64,000 nt of DNA from Serratia quinivorans (GTDB lineage Bacteria > Pseudomonadota > Gammaproteobacteria > Enterobacterales > Enterobacteriaceae): the NCBI GenBank assembly GCA_900457075.1, contig UGYN01000002.1, positions 992,001 through 1,056,000 on the forward strand. Reading direction: 5' to 3'. Made by a program: the position numbers and the translations under genes. This document shows positions 36,209-47,677 of this stretch, piece after piece. The notes beneath the pieces were generated by a model. The model did not search any database. It was not told where the DNA came from and was given only the letters and a program-made list of their open reading frames with translations. How positions within the stretch are numbered: the stretch's first letter is position 1; each line of letters opens with the position of its first letter.

Positions 36209-36315
36209 AATTTCATTATCCGTTTCAATCCAATTCAGTATTGGCTTGGGCTCCAAATTTATTGAGCAAAAAGGTGTCATCGCCTATCTGCTCAGGAATC
36301 TTCGACTTCTCACCT

Positions 36316-39234
36316 TTAGAGATCCAGGCTATAGCTTTCTCCCACTTGCCCACTGTTGGCCATGGCGCTTTGAATCGCCTCCCACGCGGTGACCAATTCG
36401 TTATAGGCTCGGGCTTCTTGTGCCCAACCTTTACGCTCGCAGAGGGTGTAGAGGCGATACGCCAGCGAGCGGATCGCATCGCTCTTGTCTGAGAGTCGCC
36501 CCAGCATGGCACCAGCACTGCTGGCGCCTTCGCTGTTCAGGATCCGGATCAGCTGATGCAGTCCTTCCCATACCGGGGTTCGGTTGTCTCGCTCTGGTGC
36601 CCAGTCGGAGGGCAGTTCGGTCCATTTGAGTAGTTGCACCTCACCCTGGCCGCTACTTATCACCCCGGCCTCTTGCAAGCCTGCCACACTGGTGCCCTTG
36701 GCGCGCGCTAATACGTCGGCTTCACCGAACTTACCCACACGCCAACCCTGCTGTTCAAACCAGTGCAGACAGAATTGGGTATCGTTGTCAAAGTCATCTT
36801 CTGCCAAGAAGCGGTTAATCAGTTGCAGTGCCGTCTTCACGCTCATCTTGCTGCCATCAGCTTCGAGCACCGCGGAATATTTACTGAAGATGCCCATACC
36901 GGGGCCAATAATGGCTTGCGACAAGTCCACCGGCGCCACCGCTGATTGGCTGATACCCAGGGCATCGATGCTGCCCTGGGTCATTTCATCCAACGCCTCC
37001 GGCAATACCCGGTTAAGTTCGCGGATAAACTGACGGCGGCTGATGCTATCGGCATTCGCCGCGCGCTTATTGCACACCAGCACTACGCTGGAGGCCAGCG
37101 CATTGGTGCCTAAAGCTATCATTCGTCCAGCACCTTCCGTACGAACAGGCCAAGTGCCGTTGATAGCGAATCCGGCGTCAATTACAGCCTGCAAAAAAGT
37201 CTCCCAACCGGCGCTGGAGGTGCCATCGGCCTTGGTTTCCGACTGCTTAAAGGCGTAATAAATGGTGACCGGGAAGGCCGGATGCGCCTGCTCCGCCAGT
37301 TGATGAATCGCCTTGCCCATGCCATCCAAAAAGAACGCCTCAGCGCCTTCTTTACCGCCATGGCGGTAGGGCGTTGCAACCAACTCTTCGACCTTCGGTA
37401 CCGCCATAGAGGCATAGAGACCTGGGAAAATCGGACGCAAGGATTTACGCAGCCAAACATAGAAGAAATCAGACAGATCGGCATAACCGATATTATCGTA
37501 ATATGGTGGATCGGAGGAAATAACTTTGTTACGACTGATAGTTTGAGTTTGCGCATCAGCCTGTACTACAAAACCTTCATTGTTTGCAGGTAGTGCATCG
37601 ACTGACATGGCACCTTTGTCGATGGCCATACTAAAACTACCACCGCCATCGGTAAACGGATTTGACTCAGCAAAATCCCAAACCATTGGTATTGCTTGAC
37701 GTGCAAATGTTTCTCTAAATGCTCCTCTATCACTCATCCAAGAAGCAATAGAAGAGCCTATATTTGCTACCTTGCTTATTGCAGAGGCCAAATAAACCCC
37801 AACCGCCTGGGCATAGGCTGTCGCGCCAGTGCCACCGGCATCGAGGCCTGTGCCATCATCGGACATGCCCGCTGCAAGCGCATCGTCTCGGCAGCGAGCA
37901 ATGGTTTCACCAACCAAGTCGGAGAAGGTATTCAATGCTACCAATTGGCGGGGGGTGAATAGATCGCCGTATTTCTCCAATCCGTAGCTTAATGTCCAAA
38001 AGTTGCGAGGATCATCTGGCAACGCATTTTCTGGCTTCCATTGCGGTATGGCACTGTTTGCAACAACCTGCTGTTCGCTTAAAGGTGACAAGTAAACTCG
38101 CCCTTTCTTACCTTCAGCAACAATTGCCATCAAACGCTGACCTAATCTCCCAGCAATACCTTCGGCCTTAACATGCTTACCCTCGATTGGCGCCTTTGAC
38201 AGTAGGCACTCAAAATTCGCCCCTCTTGCTAACTTAGTGCCATTTTTTGCCGATAAGGGTGGCGTGCCAACTTTAACGGTAAACTGGTAGCTATCCCCTT
38301 GCACCACTGGCTCGACATAGGCCTCTTTGCCGGTCTTGGAGGAGAGAATAAAGGTGGACGCCAATGGCACCTCGACATGGGCAAAAGCCGGGCTGGGGCT
38401 TTTCACCGTACGCGCCCACAGCCAGGCAATCACTGTCAGCTCGTCGCCCAAGTAAAGCGCTAGATCTGGTCGTTCAGCGACCATTGCCTCGGTGACCAAG
38501 ACCTTGGGGTAAAGATGGCCAATGCGTTTTAGTGCCTCTTCGCGCATCCAGGCTCCATAACGGCGCACATCTTCGGCCAGCCCTTTGGCCCCCGACCAAT
38601 CTTCAAAGGCATCTTTAGTGGCCTTTTTCTTGCTGATTTTATCGGTGACCGGCTCTGGTCCAACAGGTGCACGGCCGGCAAATTTGGGCGGGATCTCAAT
38701 CATCGCCTTGTTGATGGTGACAGCCACTGGATTTAAGTCGGAGGCATGGGATTCCAATCCTAAGCGCTGGGCTTCGAGTGGCAGCGCGCCGCCACCGGCG
38801 AAGGGGTCGTGAAAGCCGGGCAATTTGTTGGGATTAAACAGTTCGGTCGCATCTGGGTGGTCTTTGTTAAGGGCACAGATTTCGCGCCAGCTCTCCATGA
38901 TGGCCTCGCGCGCCTGATTGAGCACAGCCTCGTTATTGGTATTTTCCCACTTCACCAACTCGCGCAAGATATTAAACAGCTTTTCGCGCTTTTTGGCAGC
39001 TTCTTGCTTGTTCACACCATACTTGAAACCGTCCCCCTGCTGGTAGCCAGGGTCGTTCACCATCTGGGCAAAAATCACCGCTCGTGCGGCAGCTAGGGGG
39101 CGACGCGCCCACCACAGATGCAAAGTGGAGGGATGGCCGTGGCGTATGGACTTCTCACGCGCCGCTGCGGCGTTGATATCGTCCAGCGGCAGGGCCACTT
39201 CGATCAGTTTTTTGGGGGATTTGATGGGTGTCAT
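36316..39234 (-). CDS. DUF1156 DNA methyltransferase
   Basis: A 972-residue protein. The DUF1156 N-terminus is plain ([19 protein letters not shown]). The SAM-binding motif is [18 protein letters not shown] (about 143-160) and the catalytic motif is [14 protein letters not shown] (DPPY near 574), as in amino-DNA methyltransferases. It should mark host DNA so that the operon's other enzymes spare it (inference from restriction-type systems). It starts 13 bases after the HNH gene. Confidence 0.92.
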   Translation of the reverse strand: MTPIKSPKKLIEVALPLDDINAAAAREKSIRHGHPSTLHLWWARRPLAAARAVIFAQMVNDPGYQQGDGFKYGVNKQEAAKKREKLFNILRELVKWENTNNEAVLNQAREAIMESWREICALNKDHPDATELFNPNKLPGFHDPFAGGGALPLEAQRLGLESHASDLNPVAVTINKAMIEIPPKFAGRAPVGPEPVTDKISKKKATKDAFEDWSGAKGLAEDVRRYGAWMREEALKRIGHLYPKVLVTEAMVAERPDLALYLGDELTVIAWLWARTVKSPSPAFAHVEVPLASTFILSSKTGKEAYVEPVVQGDSYQFTVKVGTPPLSAKNGTKLARGANFECLLSKAPIEGKHVKAEGIAGRLGQRLMAIVAEGKKGRVYLSPLSEQQVVANSAIPQWKPENALPDDPRNFWTLSYGLEKYGDLFTPRQLVALNTFSDLVGETIARCRDDALAAGMSDDGTGLDAGGTGATAYAQAVGVYLASAISKVANIGSSIASWMSDRGAFRETFARQAIPMVWDFAESNPFTDGGGSFSMAIDKGAMSVDALPANNEGFVVQADAQTQTISRNKVISSDPPYYDNIGYADLSDFFYVWLRKSLRPIFPGLYASMAVPKVEELVATPYRHGGKEGAEAFFLDGMGKAIHQLAEQAHPAFPVTIYYAFKQSETKADGTSSAGWETFLQAVIDAGFAINGTWPVRTEGAGRMIALGTNALASSVVLVCNKRAANADSISRRQFIRELNRVLPEALDEMTQGSIDALGISQSAVAPVDLSQAIIGPGMGIFSKYSAVLEADGSKMSVKTALQLINRFLAEDDFDNDTQFCLHWFEQQGWRVGKFGEADVLARAKGTSVAGLQEAGVISSGQGEVQLLKWTELPSDWAPERDNRTPVWEGLHQLIRILNSEGASSAGAMLGRLSDKSDAIRSLAYRLYTLCERKGWAQEARAYNELVTAWEAIQSAMANSGQVGESYSLDL

Positions 39235-39247
39235 GGTTATTCCAACA

Positions 39248-39841
39248 TTAAATGGATGCAGCTATCAGTGCGCGAAATGGCGCTGATTGCAAAAATTGGT
39301 CAAAATCGTCTGGCGCCGTTTTTAGCACAGTAACTGCTTGGGTGAACCATTTTTTCCGTTCACTGACCAGATTGGGATCCTTATTCAACCCCAGCATATC
39401 GCGCGTTTGTACGACAGGATGACGCTGCCTTCTGGTCAGTGTGGGTAGCGGTTCAACCCAACCGTTGCTACTGGCTATGGCCCATTGCTGATTGCAGCCT
39501 GGGCCGGGCTTGATGGGCAACAAGCCATTCCCTTTGCGCTGGCCACAGGTCTGGTTATTGATGCAGCTATGGGCATAGTTGTGATAGTCAAAACAGAGAT
39601 GAGGATGTGCATTTGCCCCCGCTTTGGGCTTGATATGCTCGACTTGCCCCTCAGTTGCCTTAAGATGCTGTTCACAATAGACACACAGACCACCTTGGTC
39701 TTGATGCAGATCGGCTTTTACTGCATCTTTCACCGCTTTAAATGCAGTGCTATCAAAATCTGCGGCTGTGGCTGCCGGGTTATCTGTGCGGTATAGCGTC
39801 AACGCCGGGGTTGGCATCGCACGATGCTGAATTTCTATCAT
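39248..39841 (-). CDS. ptuB-like: PtuB-like HNH endonuclease
   Basis: A 197-residue HNH nuclease of the TIGR02646 type. The zinc knuckle is CVYC (53-56), followed by the HNH start QVEHIKPK (H69), the middle [20 protein letters not shown] and a C-terminal conserved stretch ([20 protein letters not shown]). In Septu systems PtuB is the nuclease effector working with the PtuA ATPase. Here the ATPase lies directly upstream with three bases between them. Key residues are present, so it should be active. Confidence 0.87.
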   Translation of the reverse strand: MIEIQHRAMPTPALTLYRTDNPAATAADFDSTAFKAVKDAVKADLHQDQGGLCVYCEQHLKATEGQVEHIKPKAGANAHPHLCFDYHNYAHSCINNQTCGQRKGNGLLPIKPGPGCNQQWAIASSNGWVEPLPTLTRRQRHPVVQTRDMLGLNKDPNLVSERKKWFTQAVTVLKTAPDDFDQFLQSAPFRALIAASI

Positions 39842-39844
39842 GGG

Positions 39845-41254
39845 TTACGACCCTTTTGCTGCCAGCTTACGCTGTGCCAAGAATCGCCAAGTGGCCAGAT
39901 CGCTCTCATGAAACTGATATCCCGCCTGCTCAAGGGCTGCCAACAGAGTTGTTGCGCGTTCAGATGTTTCCTCCCCTGATCTAACCAGTAATTCGTATTC
40001 ACTAATGGTCTCTTGCAGCGGTAGGCTTGGCTGGCTATGAGTTTCCATAACCTTTGCCAGTGCATCGCTGTTGTCATGGGCCAGCGGGCTAAAAGGCGGC
40101 ATTCTGGCATAGGCGCCGTGCTCATCAGAGCCAAGTTGACGAATATTCTCTTTGGCTACTGTGGTGAGAACCTGCGGGCTATGGGTGGTGACAATAAATT
40201 GCAGCAAGGGAAATGCCTCTTGTAGCGCCCCAAGTACTTGCTGCTGCCACGCCGGATGCAGGAACATATCCACTTCGTCAATCATCACGATGCCTACAGT
40301 TTTCTGTGCAGCTTCATCCTTCAGATGAGGATTCAGCTTGATACAGCGAAAAGCGATATCCGACACAGTGGCTACTATATTGCGCAGACCATCACTGAGC
40401 ATCGCGAGCGGCATGTAGCCATGCTGAGAGTGTTCCATCACCAGTTGCTGCCCCATGCTGGCGCGGTATTGCAGGTCGTGCCAACCGGTCAGCGAGCTCG
40501 TGAGAGTATTGATGGCACGCTGCACAACCTCAATGGCAGCGGCAAAGTAGGCCAACGAGCTCTGATCCTGGAGCTTGATCTGATTTTCCAACTGACCAAT
40601 TTGCAGCTCGCGATAGCTGCGAAATACCCAGCCATACCAGGATTCAAACTGCTTATAGCTCGAGGTCGCCGTCAGGCAGTTTTGATAACCCCAAAGACGA
40701 GAAAATACGCTGGCATCGAGCTTTTTATCCTCCGCTTCTGAGGTATAGCGCCCCTGATACCATAGACGGCCAGTACCTAAATAGACAATCAAGGGTAACT
40801 CGATAGTATCTGCTTCGGCTTGCTGCCTCTTGTAGATGACAGACTGGTAGTTCTTGGCGAGCCTGGTCAGAACTTGTGTCGACCTATCACCTTTGCTTTG
40901 AGTTCGTGGCTTGACTTGCTCGCGGACCTGTTGCCATTCGAACAGATGTGGCTGTTTTTCACGAATGGGGATACCTGTGGCCTGAGCTGTAATCTGGCAG
41001 GGTAATATCGGTTCCATCTCTTGCTCGCGGCGTTCAAGACGCACATCTTCAATCTGAATGGTGGCTGACTTGCCTGTTTGGCTACTCAGATCAAAGCCTT
41101 TGACAAAGGGCCATAACGCAATGCGAACTGCATCAAGGATCGTCGTTTTGCCCGCACCATTGAGGGCGGTTAACACCGTCAACTGCGGGTGGAAAGTCAC
41201 ATCTAGTTGCTCAAAACATCGGAAGTTTTTTAAGCTAACTTGTTCAATTTTCAT
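39845..41254 (-). CDS. ptuA-like: PtuA-like ABC-type ATPase
   Basis: A 469-residue SMC/RecF-like ATPase: [20 protein letters not shown], Walker A LNGAGKTT (31-38), signature-like AMLSDGLRN (about 280), Walker [21 protein letters not shown] and the switch histidine [11 protein letters not shown]. This is the architecture of retron Ec78/Septu PtuA proteins. It overlaps the helicase stop by four bases (ATGA), so its translation is coupled to the helicase. It likely senses infection and controls PtuB. Confidence 0.87.
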   Translation of the reverse strand: MKIEQVSLKNFRCFEQLDVTFHPQLTVLTALNGAGKTTILDAVRIALWPFVKGFDLSSQTGKSATIQIEDVRLERREQEMEPILPCQITAQATGIPIREKQPHLFEWQQVREQVKPRTQSKGDRSTQVLTRLAKNYQSVIYKRQQAEADTIELPLIVYLGTGRLWYQGRYTSEAEDKKLDASVFSRLWGYQNCLTATSSYKQFESWYGWVFRSYRELQIGQLENQIKLQDQSSLAYFAAAIEVVQRAINTLTSSLTGWHDLQYRASMGQQLVMEHSQHGYMPLAMLSDGLRNIVATVSDIAFRCIKLNPHLKDEAAQKTVGIVMIDEVDMFLHPAWQQQVLGALQEAFPLLQFIVTTHSPQVLTTVAKENIRQLGSDEHGAYARMPPFSPLAHDNSDALAKVMETHSQPSLPLQETISEYELLVRSGEETSERATTLLAALEQAGYQFHESDLATWRFLAQRKLAAKGS

Positions 41255-44200
41255 AAGCTGCCTTCAGCATTGGTGGAGCGTGCCAACAAATCCGCTAAGT
41301 CGTAATTGATGCTCGCCACGCCCAAATCCGGCTCTTTGGTAAAAGGCTGGCGAATGTAATACGGGCCTTCAGCCTTGTCCCCCTCTACCAGCACGATAGC
41401 CAGCAAAAATTTGTCTGCCTGGTTAAGGGCATAGAGGATCTCGTTACGGCTGACGGTGATGGTGATCTGTCCTTTGCTGCGGCCTTTCACTTCAATGTGA
41501 CGATCTTGTGGCAAGGAGCCATCACTTTTGAGTGGCGGGCGCGCGGTGATATCCCACCCACATTTATCCGCTGCTACATCGATAACCATGTGGCCTAAAG
41601 CCTGTTCAGCATCGGTTACCGCCTGCATTGCGACCCGTTCTATATGGGCGCGGCTGGCCGCATCGGGGCTAAACATGACCTCCCCCTTACGTTTGGCCAA
41701 TAGCCCTTGCGGGATCACCAGAGCACTACCAATGACCACCGGGGTGCTGGAGACCACTTGCTTGAGCGCGGTGAGTTCAGTTGTGCGCTGCTGTAAACGG
41801 GCGGTAAGTTCATCAACACGCCGACGCGCGTTTTCTGGCTGCATTCTGGGCTGCTTGCCAGACTTCACATCATCACTGAGTTTGAGATAGCGGTCTTGCC
41901 AATAGTTGATTTCTTTGATCAAGCGCTCGTGTACTGCTGCCAAGGTTTTGTCTGCCTGAAGCTCACGCCGGGTTTTTACTTCAGCAAAATGCTCTGGCAC
42001 CAGTTTTTCAGAGGCCAGCTGCAGTGCCAGTGGTTCCAGTGGTTGGGATAACCAAGGGGAGCAGAGAATATCTTGTACTAGTGCCAAGTCCCCCTCGCTG
42101 ATGGGCACCAAGTCCAAGTGTGGTGCCCAGCCTGCATAACTGGCCTGACAGGCTCTATCTATCGCAACAAATTGTAAGCGGCGGGAGGCGATACTTTTTG
42201 CTTGTTCCGCCGTTTCTCTGACCGAGTGTTCCAACATAATGATTAGGCGGGGTTCATCGCCATCATCAGCCGGATCAACCAACACGGCGCCCTGTTTCAG
42301 TTTGCCGCGATGGGCTTGCAAGGTGAGGTCCAGCACGGAGTGCATCAGAGGATGCACAGGGTGCAACAGCTCAGCTAACACCTTGCCAGTAGGACGAGTT
42401 AACTGCTTTTCGAAGCAAACCCGCTCGTAACGCGGTAGTACCGGCGTACGGCTTTCCCCTATGGTGCGATCTCGCTCGCGGATAACCGCTGGGACATGCC
42501 TGATCTCGTATCGGCCTTGTTCGCGCTCGCGCAAATCGCCCCCCAACATTTGGAAGGCCTCCTGAAAGAAGGCTCGGATAAAAAAGGGCTGCAAACGGCG
42601 CGCTTCGGCTTTTTCCATCTGCTCTTTGATGGCGTATAGCCCTTCCATTCCCATGTGGGATTCCACTAGGGCGTTGCGGCGCATGATCTCCTTGAGGTGG
42701 TCGCTATCCAGTGCCCCCTCAATTGCTTGGTCCATTCTGGCGCGCACAGCAGGATCTTCACCATAGCGAATGGCATCCATTAGCAACTGTTTGAGTGAAA
42801 CGTTGTCGAACGCCTCCCCCAAGATATCGAATACTTTGCCGCCAAGTGCTTGTTTCTCAATTTCTAATTTGGCGAACAGTTTTTGGAATACTTCACCTTC
42901 ACGGGTTTCATTGGCGACAATGTTCCACAGGTGGCACACCTCTTTTTGGCCAATTCGGTGGATCCTGCCAAAACGCTGCTCCAGTCGATTGGGGTTCCAT
43001 GGCAGGTCATAGTTGACCATCAAGTTTGCGTTTTGCAGGTTGACACCTTCACCCGCAGCGTCGGTGGCAATCAGTACCAACACAATGGGGTCACCGCGAA
43101 ATTCACTCTGAATTTTACGTCGGTCATCACGGTTGGTTCCGCCGTAAATCACCCTGACAGCGTTTGACTGGCCAAGCAGATCACTGACTCGCTGACGTAA
43201 ATAATTGAGCGTGTCTTTATGCTCGGTAAAGATGATCAGTTTACGACGGCTACCATCGCGGTTTTTCATTTCCGGCGAGTCTTGCAGTAAAGCGGATAGC
43301 TGTTCCCACTTTTTATCATTGCCTGATTGCACCAACACCAGAGCTTGTTGTTCCAGGGCCTTGAGTGACTCGATTTCAGCGTCGAGCTCTAATATGGTCT
43401 CGGCTGCAGTAGCCTGATCTGCTACTTGCTCAGCGTAAAGCTCGTACTCTTCAGCGCTTAAGTCTTCATCCAGTTCGTCCCAATTATCCGGTAAATCGAG
43501 CTGTTTAGTCACTGTATAGCTACCCAGCGTTTCAGCCACACCTGTTTGTTTCGCCTTCTGGCCACGGGCCAACAGCTTCATTTCTGCAAGCTTGTCTTTA
43601 AGACGATTACGACGCCGTTTTAACGATTGATAGATCGCCTCCGGGCTGGATGCCAATCGTCGTTGCAATTGTGTTAGTGCAAAGCCAACTGTGTTTTTTT
43701 TCTTGTTGTCGAGTTTGTCGGCTCGATTCATCTCTTCTCTTACATAAGTGGTGACCTGCTCATAAAGACTTGCTTCGAGAGGAGAGAGATCGTAGTTGGC
43801 TGTATAGGCCCGACGCTCAGGGAATAACGGTGTGCCATCAAAGGTCAATAGCTCTTCTTTCACCATTCTGCGCATCATGTCAGTAATATCGACTTTATGG
43901 GCGCCTTCGCGAAACTTGCCATAGAACCGATCACTGTCGAGCAGTGACATCCAAACTTGAAAGTCTTCTTCCTTGCCGTTGTGTGGCGTGGCTGTCATCA
44001 ACAAGAAATGGCGGCAAATAGACCCAAGCAGTTCGCCTAGTGCGAAGCGCTTGGTCTTATTGATTGTGTTACCAAAATAGTTCGCTGAGAGTTTGTGCGC
44101 TTCGTCGACAATGATCAAATCCCAGTCGGTATTGCGCAGCTTTTCTTGTAGCTCTTCGCTTCGGGAAAGCTGGTCCAGACGGCAAATCAGGCGATCGGTT

Positions 44201-44793
44201 TCGGTAAAAAAATTGCCCGTTGCACACTGCTCCTGCTTTTCTTTGCTGAAGATTTCAAATTGCAGGCCAAACTTTTCAAATAGCTCGTCTTGCCATTGTT
44301 CGGTCAGTGAGCCAGGCGATACCACCATAATCCGTCTGGCATCAGCTCGCAGCAGCAGCTCAGAAATGAACAAGCCAGCCATAATCGTTTTGCCCGCGCC
44401 AGGATCATCGGCCAAGACATAGCGCAGCGGCTGCTTAGGTAGCATATATTCGTAAACAGCTGAAATTTGGTGCGGCAAGGGGTCAACATTGGCCATGTTG
44501 ACAGCCATCATCGGATCAAACAGAGCAGCCTGTGATATCCGATATGCTTCCAGCCCCAGTTTGAAATCGCCTCCGTCAGCATCAAACGCCCATGCTCGGC
44601 CCACTGTCGCGAGCTCAAGCGCCATCTCATCACTTCGAAACAACATGCGTTCTGCCAATACACCCTTACTGTCTTTGTAGTAAACCGTCAGAGCGTGCTC
44701 ACCGATCTGCTCCACTGTCACCACGCGAACCACTTGCCCTTCGACAATGCCGCGGACCTGAGCATCTTTCTTGATCTCTTCGAGCTTGAGCAT
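41251..44793 (-). CDS. SNF2-type helicase with DUF3883-like C-terminus
   Basis: An 1180-residue superfamily II ATPase. Motif I is GAGKTIMAG (132-140), motif II DEAH (230-233), motif [13 protein letters not shown]. The C-terminal helicase domain has [15 protein letters not shown] and the arginine-finger motif [13 protein letters not shown]. The end (about 1060-1160) carries [10 protein letters not shown] followed by [20 protein letters not shown], a DUF3883-like, restriction-nuclease-related domain. It resembles DrmD-type helicases of DISARM, but none of DrmA, DrmB or DrmC is encoded nearby. Expected role: translocation on, or recognition of, unmodified phage DNA. Confidence 0.9.
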   Translation of the reverse strand: MLKLEEIKKDAQVRGIVEGQVVRVVTVEQIGEHALTVYYKDSKGVLAERMLFRSDEMALELATVGRAWAFDADGGDFKLGLEAYRISQAALFDPMMAVNMANVDPLPHQISAVYEYMLPKQPLRYVLADDPGAGKTIMAGLFISELLLRADARRIMVVSPGSLTEQWQDELFEKFGLQFEIFSKEKQEQCATGNFFTETDRLICRLDQLSRSEELQEKLRNTDWDLIIVDEAHKLSANYFGNTINKTKRFALGELLGSICRHFLLMTATPHNGKEEDFQVWMSLLDSDRFYGKFREGAHKVDITDMMRRMVKEELLTFDGTPLFPERRAYTANYDLSPLEASLYEQVTTYVREEMNRADKLDNKKKNTVGFALTQLQRRLASSPEAIYQSLKRRRNRLKDKLAEMKLLARGQKAKQTGVAETLGSYTVTKQLDLPDNWDELDEDLSAEEYELYAEQVADQATAAETILELDAEIESLKALEQQALVLVQSGNDKKWEQLSALLQDSPEMKNRDGSRRKLIIFTEHKDTLNYLRQRVSDLLGQSNAVRVIYGGTNRDDRRKIQSEFRGDPIVLVLIATDAAGEGVNLQNANLMVNYDLPWNPNRLEQRFGRIHRIGQKEVCHLWNIVANETREGEVFQKLFAKLEIEKQALGGKVFDILGEAFDNVSLKQLLMDAIRYGEDPAVRARMDQAIEGALDSDHLKEIMRRNALVESHMGMEGLYAIKEQMEKAEARRLQPFFIRAFFQEAFQMLGGDLREREQGRYEIRHVPAVIRERDRTIGESRTPVLPRYERVCFEKQLTRPTGKVLAELLHPVHPLMHSVLDLTLQAHRGKLKQGAVLVDPADDGDEPRLIIMLEHSVRETAEQAKSIASRRLQFVAIDRACQASYAGWAPHLDLVPISEGDLALVQDILCSPWLSQPLEPLALQLASEKLVPEHFAEVKTRRELQADKTLAAVHERLIKEINYWQDRYLKLSDDVKSGKQPRMQPENARRRVDELTARLQQRTTELTALKQVVSSTPVVIGSALVIPQGLLAKRKGEVMFSPDAASRAHIERVAMQAVTDAEQALGHMVIDVAADKCGWDITARPPLKSDGSLPQDRHIEVKGRSKGQITITVSRNEILYALNQADKFLLAIVLVEGDKAEGPYYIRQPFTKEPDLGVASINYDLADLLARSTNAEGSL

Positions 44794-44849
44794 GTTGTTC
44801 CTTAATAACTTGCTGGTTTATAAACCGGTTTTCGCGAAGTTGAACGATA

Positions 44850-45089
44850 TTAGAGTTTGTAGGTATCGAGCCCAGCAAGCTTTAGCCGAGTGGTAAGATT
44901 ACGCATCTTGCTGAATTCGGTACCAAGGCTCTCTTTGAGCCCAACCCCTTCACAAAACTCCCGCGAAGTCACGTGTTTAAGCTCATCTGCATATTTGAGC
45001 ATTTGCAGATGTAGCTCGACTGTATATTGGTTGCGAGGTGCAACTGACAAGGCTTGCTTGATCTGCTGATAGATCTCTTGTTCAGACAC
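44850..45089 (-). CDS. small HTH-like protein leading the defence operon
   Basis: A 79-residue protein read from GTG 45089, which has a TTGGAG ribosome-binding site six bases upstream; an alternative TTG lies at 45101. The pattern YTVELHLQMLKYADELKHVT, SREFCEGVGLKESLGTEFSK is a compact helical DNA-binding-like unit found near restriction systems. It is 56 bases upstream of the helicase and directly behind a perfect palindrome, so it may be the operon's autoregulator (inference). Confidence 0.65.
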   Translation of the reverse strand: MSEQEIYQQIKQALSVAPRNQYTVELHLQMLKYADELKHVTSREFCEGVGLKESLGTEFSKMRNLTTRLKLAGLDTYKL

Positions 45090-45113
45090 TAATGACTCCA
45101 AGTAAACTAATAC

Positions 45114-45135
45114 AGCTAATTTAGCTAAATTAGCT
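45114..45135. promoter_or_regulatory. perfect 22-bp palindrome upstream of the defence operon
   Basis: Arms AGCTAATTTAG and CTAAATTAGCT have no loop. It ends 25 bases before the first start codon of the operon, where it would overlap the promoter or early leader. A likely operator for a dimeric repressor. Confidence 0.65.
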
Positions 45136-45454
45136 ACTGAATACCGTCAGTGCAAGCATCATCAACCTTTGGCGTTACTCAACTGACTGTTTTTTGCACT
45201 ACCGATTATTCATTACTCAGTAAACATTCGTACCTTCCCTAAACCTCGCGCAAATCAAGTGACCATTTCCCCATCAACCACGAGGGAGGCCTACTATCAT
45301 CGGCACGCTTCAGACGGGCCAACGTATCGATTCTGCAAACTGTCCCGTCAGACGTTCGCAGATTACCTAGGCTAACCCCACGCCAAGTAACCTGCTCTCC
45401 GGTTTTATCCGCACATTGCCCAGCGCAACCTCACTGTAAGTCGTGCTATCACTA
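45136..45454. other. intergenic between defence operon and RadC fragment
   Basis: Upstream promoter region of the minus-strand operon. No ORF with coding features. Not obviously repetitive. Confidence 0.4.
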
Positions 45455-45671
45455 TCCTTAAGATTATCTGGACAACCGGCACCAAATGATTGCCCATGAG
45501 AGGCTCTTAACCGGCACGATTAACTGCACCGAAGTTCATCTCCGGGAATTGGTTAAACGCGCCCTGTGCTTCAACGCGGCGGCGGTGATACTCGCGCATA
45601 ACTATCCTTCCGGCCACGCGACACCCAACCAGACCGATAAATCCCTTGTATATTTAAAATCACTCCCGTGA
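45455..45671 (+). pseudogene. RadC-like (JAB domain) fragment
   Basis: Encodes YLDNRHQMIAHERLLTGTIN, then the JAB core ILAHNYPSGHATPNQTD. Intact RadC-like proteins read HNHPSG...PSxxD; here the second histidine is Tyr and the serine Asn, so metal binding is lost. The N-terminal half is missing. It is related to, but not identical with, the intact gene at 49976. Confidence 0.8.
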
Positions 45672-45882
45672 CTCGTCATTAGACGAGTCACGGTCGGGTT
45701 GAGGAGCTGCAAAGGGATGCGAGTTTAAACATGAACAGTAGTATAAAATTGACGCAGACTAAGCTACAGTTGAAGGCTTTCTGCTTGTATTCCAAATATT
45801 TTTAGACAGATATTATCTCCGTGCCCTCCCCCGCATCCTCAATGGTTCGCGGGGATTTTTATTTTCACGCTGAGATATCTGT

Positions 45883-46758
45883 ATGCGCAAATCTGACGGC
45901 CTTCAGGCCATCGAGAAACCGCTGGCTTCGCTTCCAGCAGCTGTTCGAAATCTTATCCTCGACCGCATCCACAACCTTACCCGATACGAACCCGTAATTG
46001 GCATCATGGGTAAAACGGGCTCGGGTAAAAGTAGTTTATGCAACGCACTGTTTGCCGGAGAAGTGACACCAGTGAGTGATGTCAAAGCCTGCACACGCGA
46101 AGCGCTGCGTTTTCGTCTTTACAGCGGAGAACACAGTCTGGTACTGGTCGATTTGCCTGGTGTTGGCGAGAGTGAAATGCGCGATGAGGAGTACGAAGCT
46201 CTGTACCGCAATATTCTTCCTGAGCTGGATCTCATCCTGTGGGTTATCAAAGCCGATGATCGTGCTTTCTCCGTCGATGAACGTTTCTACAGGCGAGTGA
46301 TGACGGGCTACCAACAGCGAATACTGTTTGTCATTAACCAGGCTGACAAAAGCGAGCCATGTCATGAATGGAACGCCACCAGCAATGCACCATCACCGCA
46401 CCAGTTAATTAATATCGTGTCCAAGCGGGACTCCATTCGCCAGCTGTTTTCACCGAGCCATCCGGTGTGCGCCGTTTCAGCCAGAACAGGCTGGAATCTG
46501 CCATCAATGGTAGAAACCATGATGCGTTGCCTGCCTGACCGTGCCACCAGCCCTCTGGCGACGCAACTGCACGGGAGGTTATGCAGTGAACCGGTAAAAA
46601 AGCAGGCGCGTGAGGGTTTTGGTCATGCGGTTGGAGAAGTGTTTGATTCTGCGGAAGTGGCATCATTTATTCCCGCACCACTAAAAGCGATCATTCGTAC
46701 CGTCCGCGAGGCCGTGGTATCCGTTGCCCGTGCCGTCTGGGACTGGGTTTTCTTCTGA
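45883..46758 (+). CDS. YfjP/YeeP-type GTPase
   Basis: A 291-residue Era-like GTPase. G1 is GKTGSGKS (43-50), G3 DLPGVGE (90-96), G4 NQADK (152-156) and SA in VCAVSARTG. The C-terminal helices (EVASFIPAPLKAIIRTVREA) are those of the YfjP/YeeP family of CP4-type prophages. Role in the prophage unknown. It starts the CP4-like gene module. Confidence 0.88.
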   Translation: MRKSDGLQAIEKPLASLPAAVRNLILDRIHNLTRYEPVIGIMGKTGSGKSSLCNALFAGEVTPVSDVKACTREALRFRLYSGEHSLVLVDLPGVGESEMRDEEYEALYRNILPELDLILWVIKADDRAFSVDERFYRRVMTGYQQRILFVINQADKSEPCHEWNATSNAPSPHQLINIVSKRDSIRQLFSPSHPVCAVSARTGWNLPSMVETMMRCLPDRATSPLATQLHGRLCSEPVKKQAREGFGHAVGEVFDSAEVASFIPAPLKAIIRTVREAVVSVARAVWDWVFF

Positions 46759-46970
46759 GCTGGCGTACCTGCCGTTATCTTCGGGACATACCCTGTCCGT
46801 TATGACGTTTTATAAGCTATCGAATTTGGTATGTTTTCTCACTAAGCCCCTTCACGGTTGATTTCGGCAACAGTAAAAAATACGTCTTCTTGTGTCCATT
46901 CCCTGTCCCAGCACCTCGTTAAAATAACTGTTTTATTTTCAGATAATTATCTCAATGGAGAACCTGTCTC

Positions 46971-47672
46971 ATGACTCAGGCTGAACGCCGTCATGACCGG
47001 CTTGCCGTCAGGCTGTCGTTAATTATCAGCCGTCTGGTGGCGGGCGAAACGCTAGATTTGCGAACGTTGGCAACTGAATTTGGCGTGTCGGTTCGTACCC
47101 TGCGCCGGGACTTTCGGGAACGGCTGATGTATCTGGATCTAGAGTATCGCAAGGGTCAGTGTCGCTTGTTGTCCGGCGGCCGCCAGAGAGAGCTGGCTGT
47201 GATGACATTTGCCCGCCAGTCGGGCGTTGAAGCACTGTTTCCTGGTATGGATAACCATCTGGTCGCTTCACTGTTGAGCGGTCCTGGTGAGTCTCCCTGC
47301 CTTATCTGGCAGGGAGTGGCCCAAGCGTCATCCCCAGACTTGGGCGTGTTCACACGACTGGTGAGCGCAGTATCGGAACACCGGAAGGTGACGCTACTGG
47401 GAAGCGGTTGTCGCTGCACAGACCTTGCTCCCTATCGCTTGGTTCTGCGTGAGGGAGAATGGTATCTGACGGGTGAGCATCAGGCCCGGATTGCCGTTTT
47501 TCCCCTGACCGATATTCGGGCGGTCACGCTCCATAACGGCAGCTTCACTCGAGATATAGCGATGCGCGACATCCTCTCTCACCCGGATTTTCTTCAGGCT
47601 TTACCCCACTTTCGCTTTTTCCATTCATTGCTTGTCGCAACTGACGGCGGGCTTATACCTCAGAAGGAATAA
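46971..47672 (+). CDS. WYL-domain transcriptional regulator (YfjR-like)
   Basis: A 233-residue protein with an N-terminal DeoR-type HTH (LATEFGVSVRTLRRDFRERL) and a C-terminal WYL-like domain (APYRLVLREGEWYLTGEHQA, then VFPLTDIRAVTLHNGSF). WYL domains bind nucleic acid or nucleotide ligands and switch the regulator. Its position after the GTPase matches yfjR of CP4-57. Confidence 0.88.
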   Translation: MTQAERRHDRLAVRLSLIISRLVAGETLDLRTLATEFGVSVRTLRRDFRERLMYLDLEYRKGQCRLLSGGRQRELAVMTFARQSGVEALFPGMDNHLVASLLSGPGESPCLIWQGVAQASSPDLGVFTRLVSAVSEHRKVTLLGSGCRCTDLAPYRLVLREGEWYLTGEHQARIAVFPLTDIRAVTLHNGSFTRDIAMRDILSHPDFLQALPHFRFFHSLLVATDGGLIPQKE

Positions 47673-47677
47673 TCACA

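Noticed and set aside
33353..44793. Assignment of the operon to BREX or DISARM
   Set aside because: No PglZ phosphatase or BrxL/BrxC (BREX) and no DrmA, DrmB or DrmC (DISARM). Only the helicase resembles a DISARM part.
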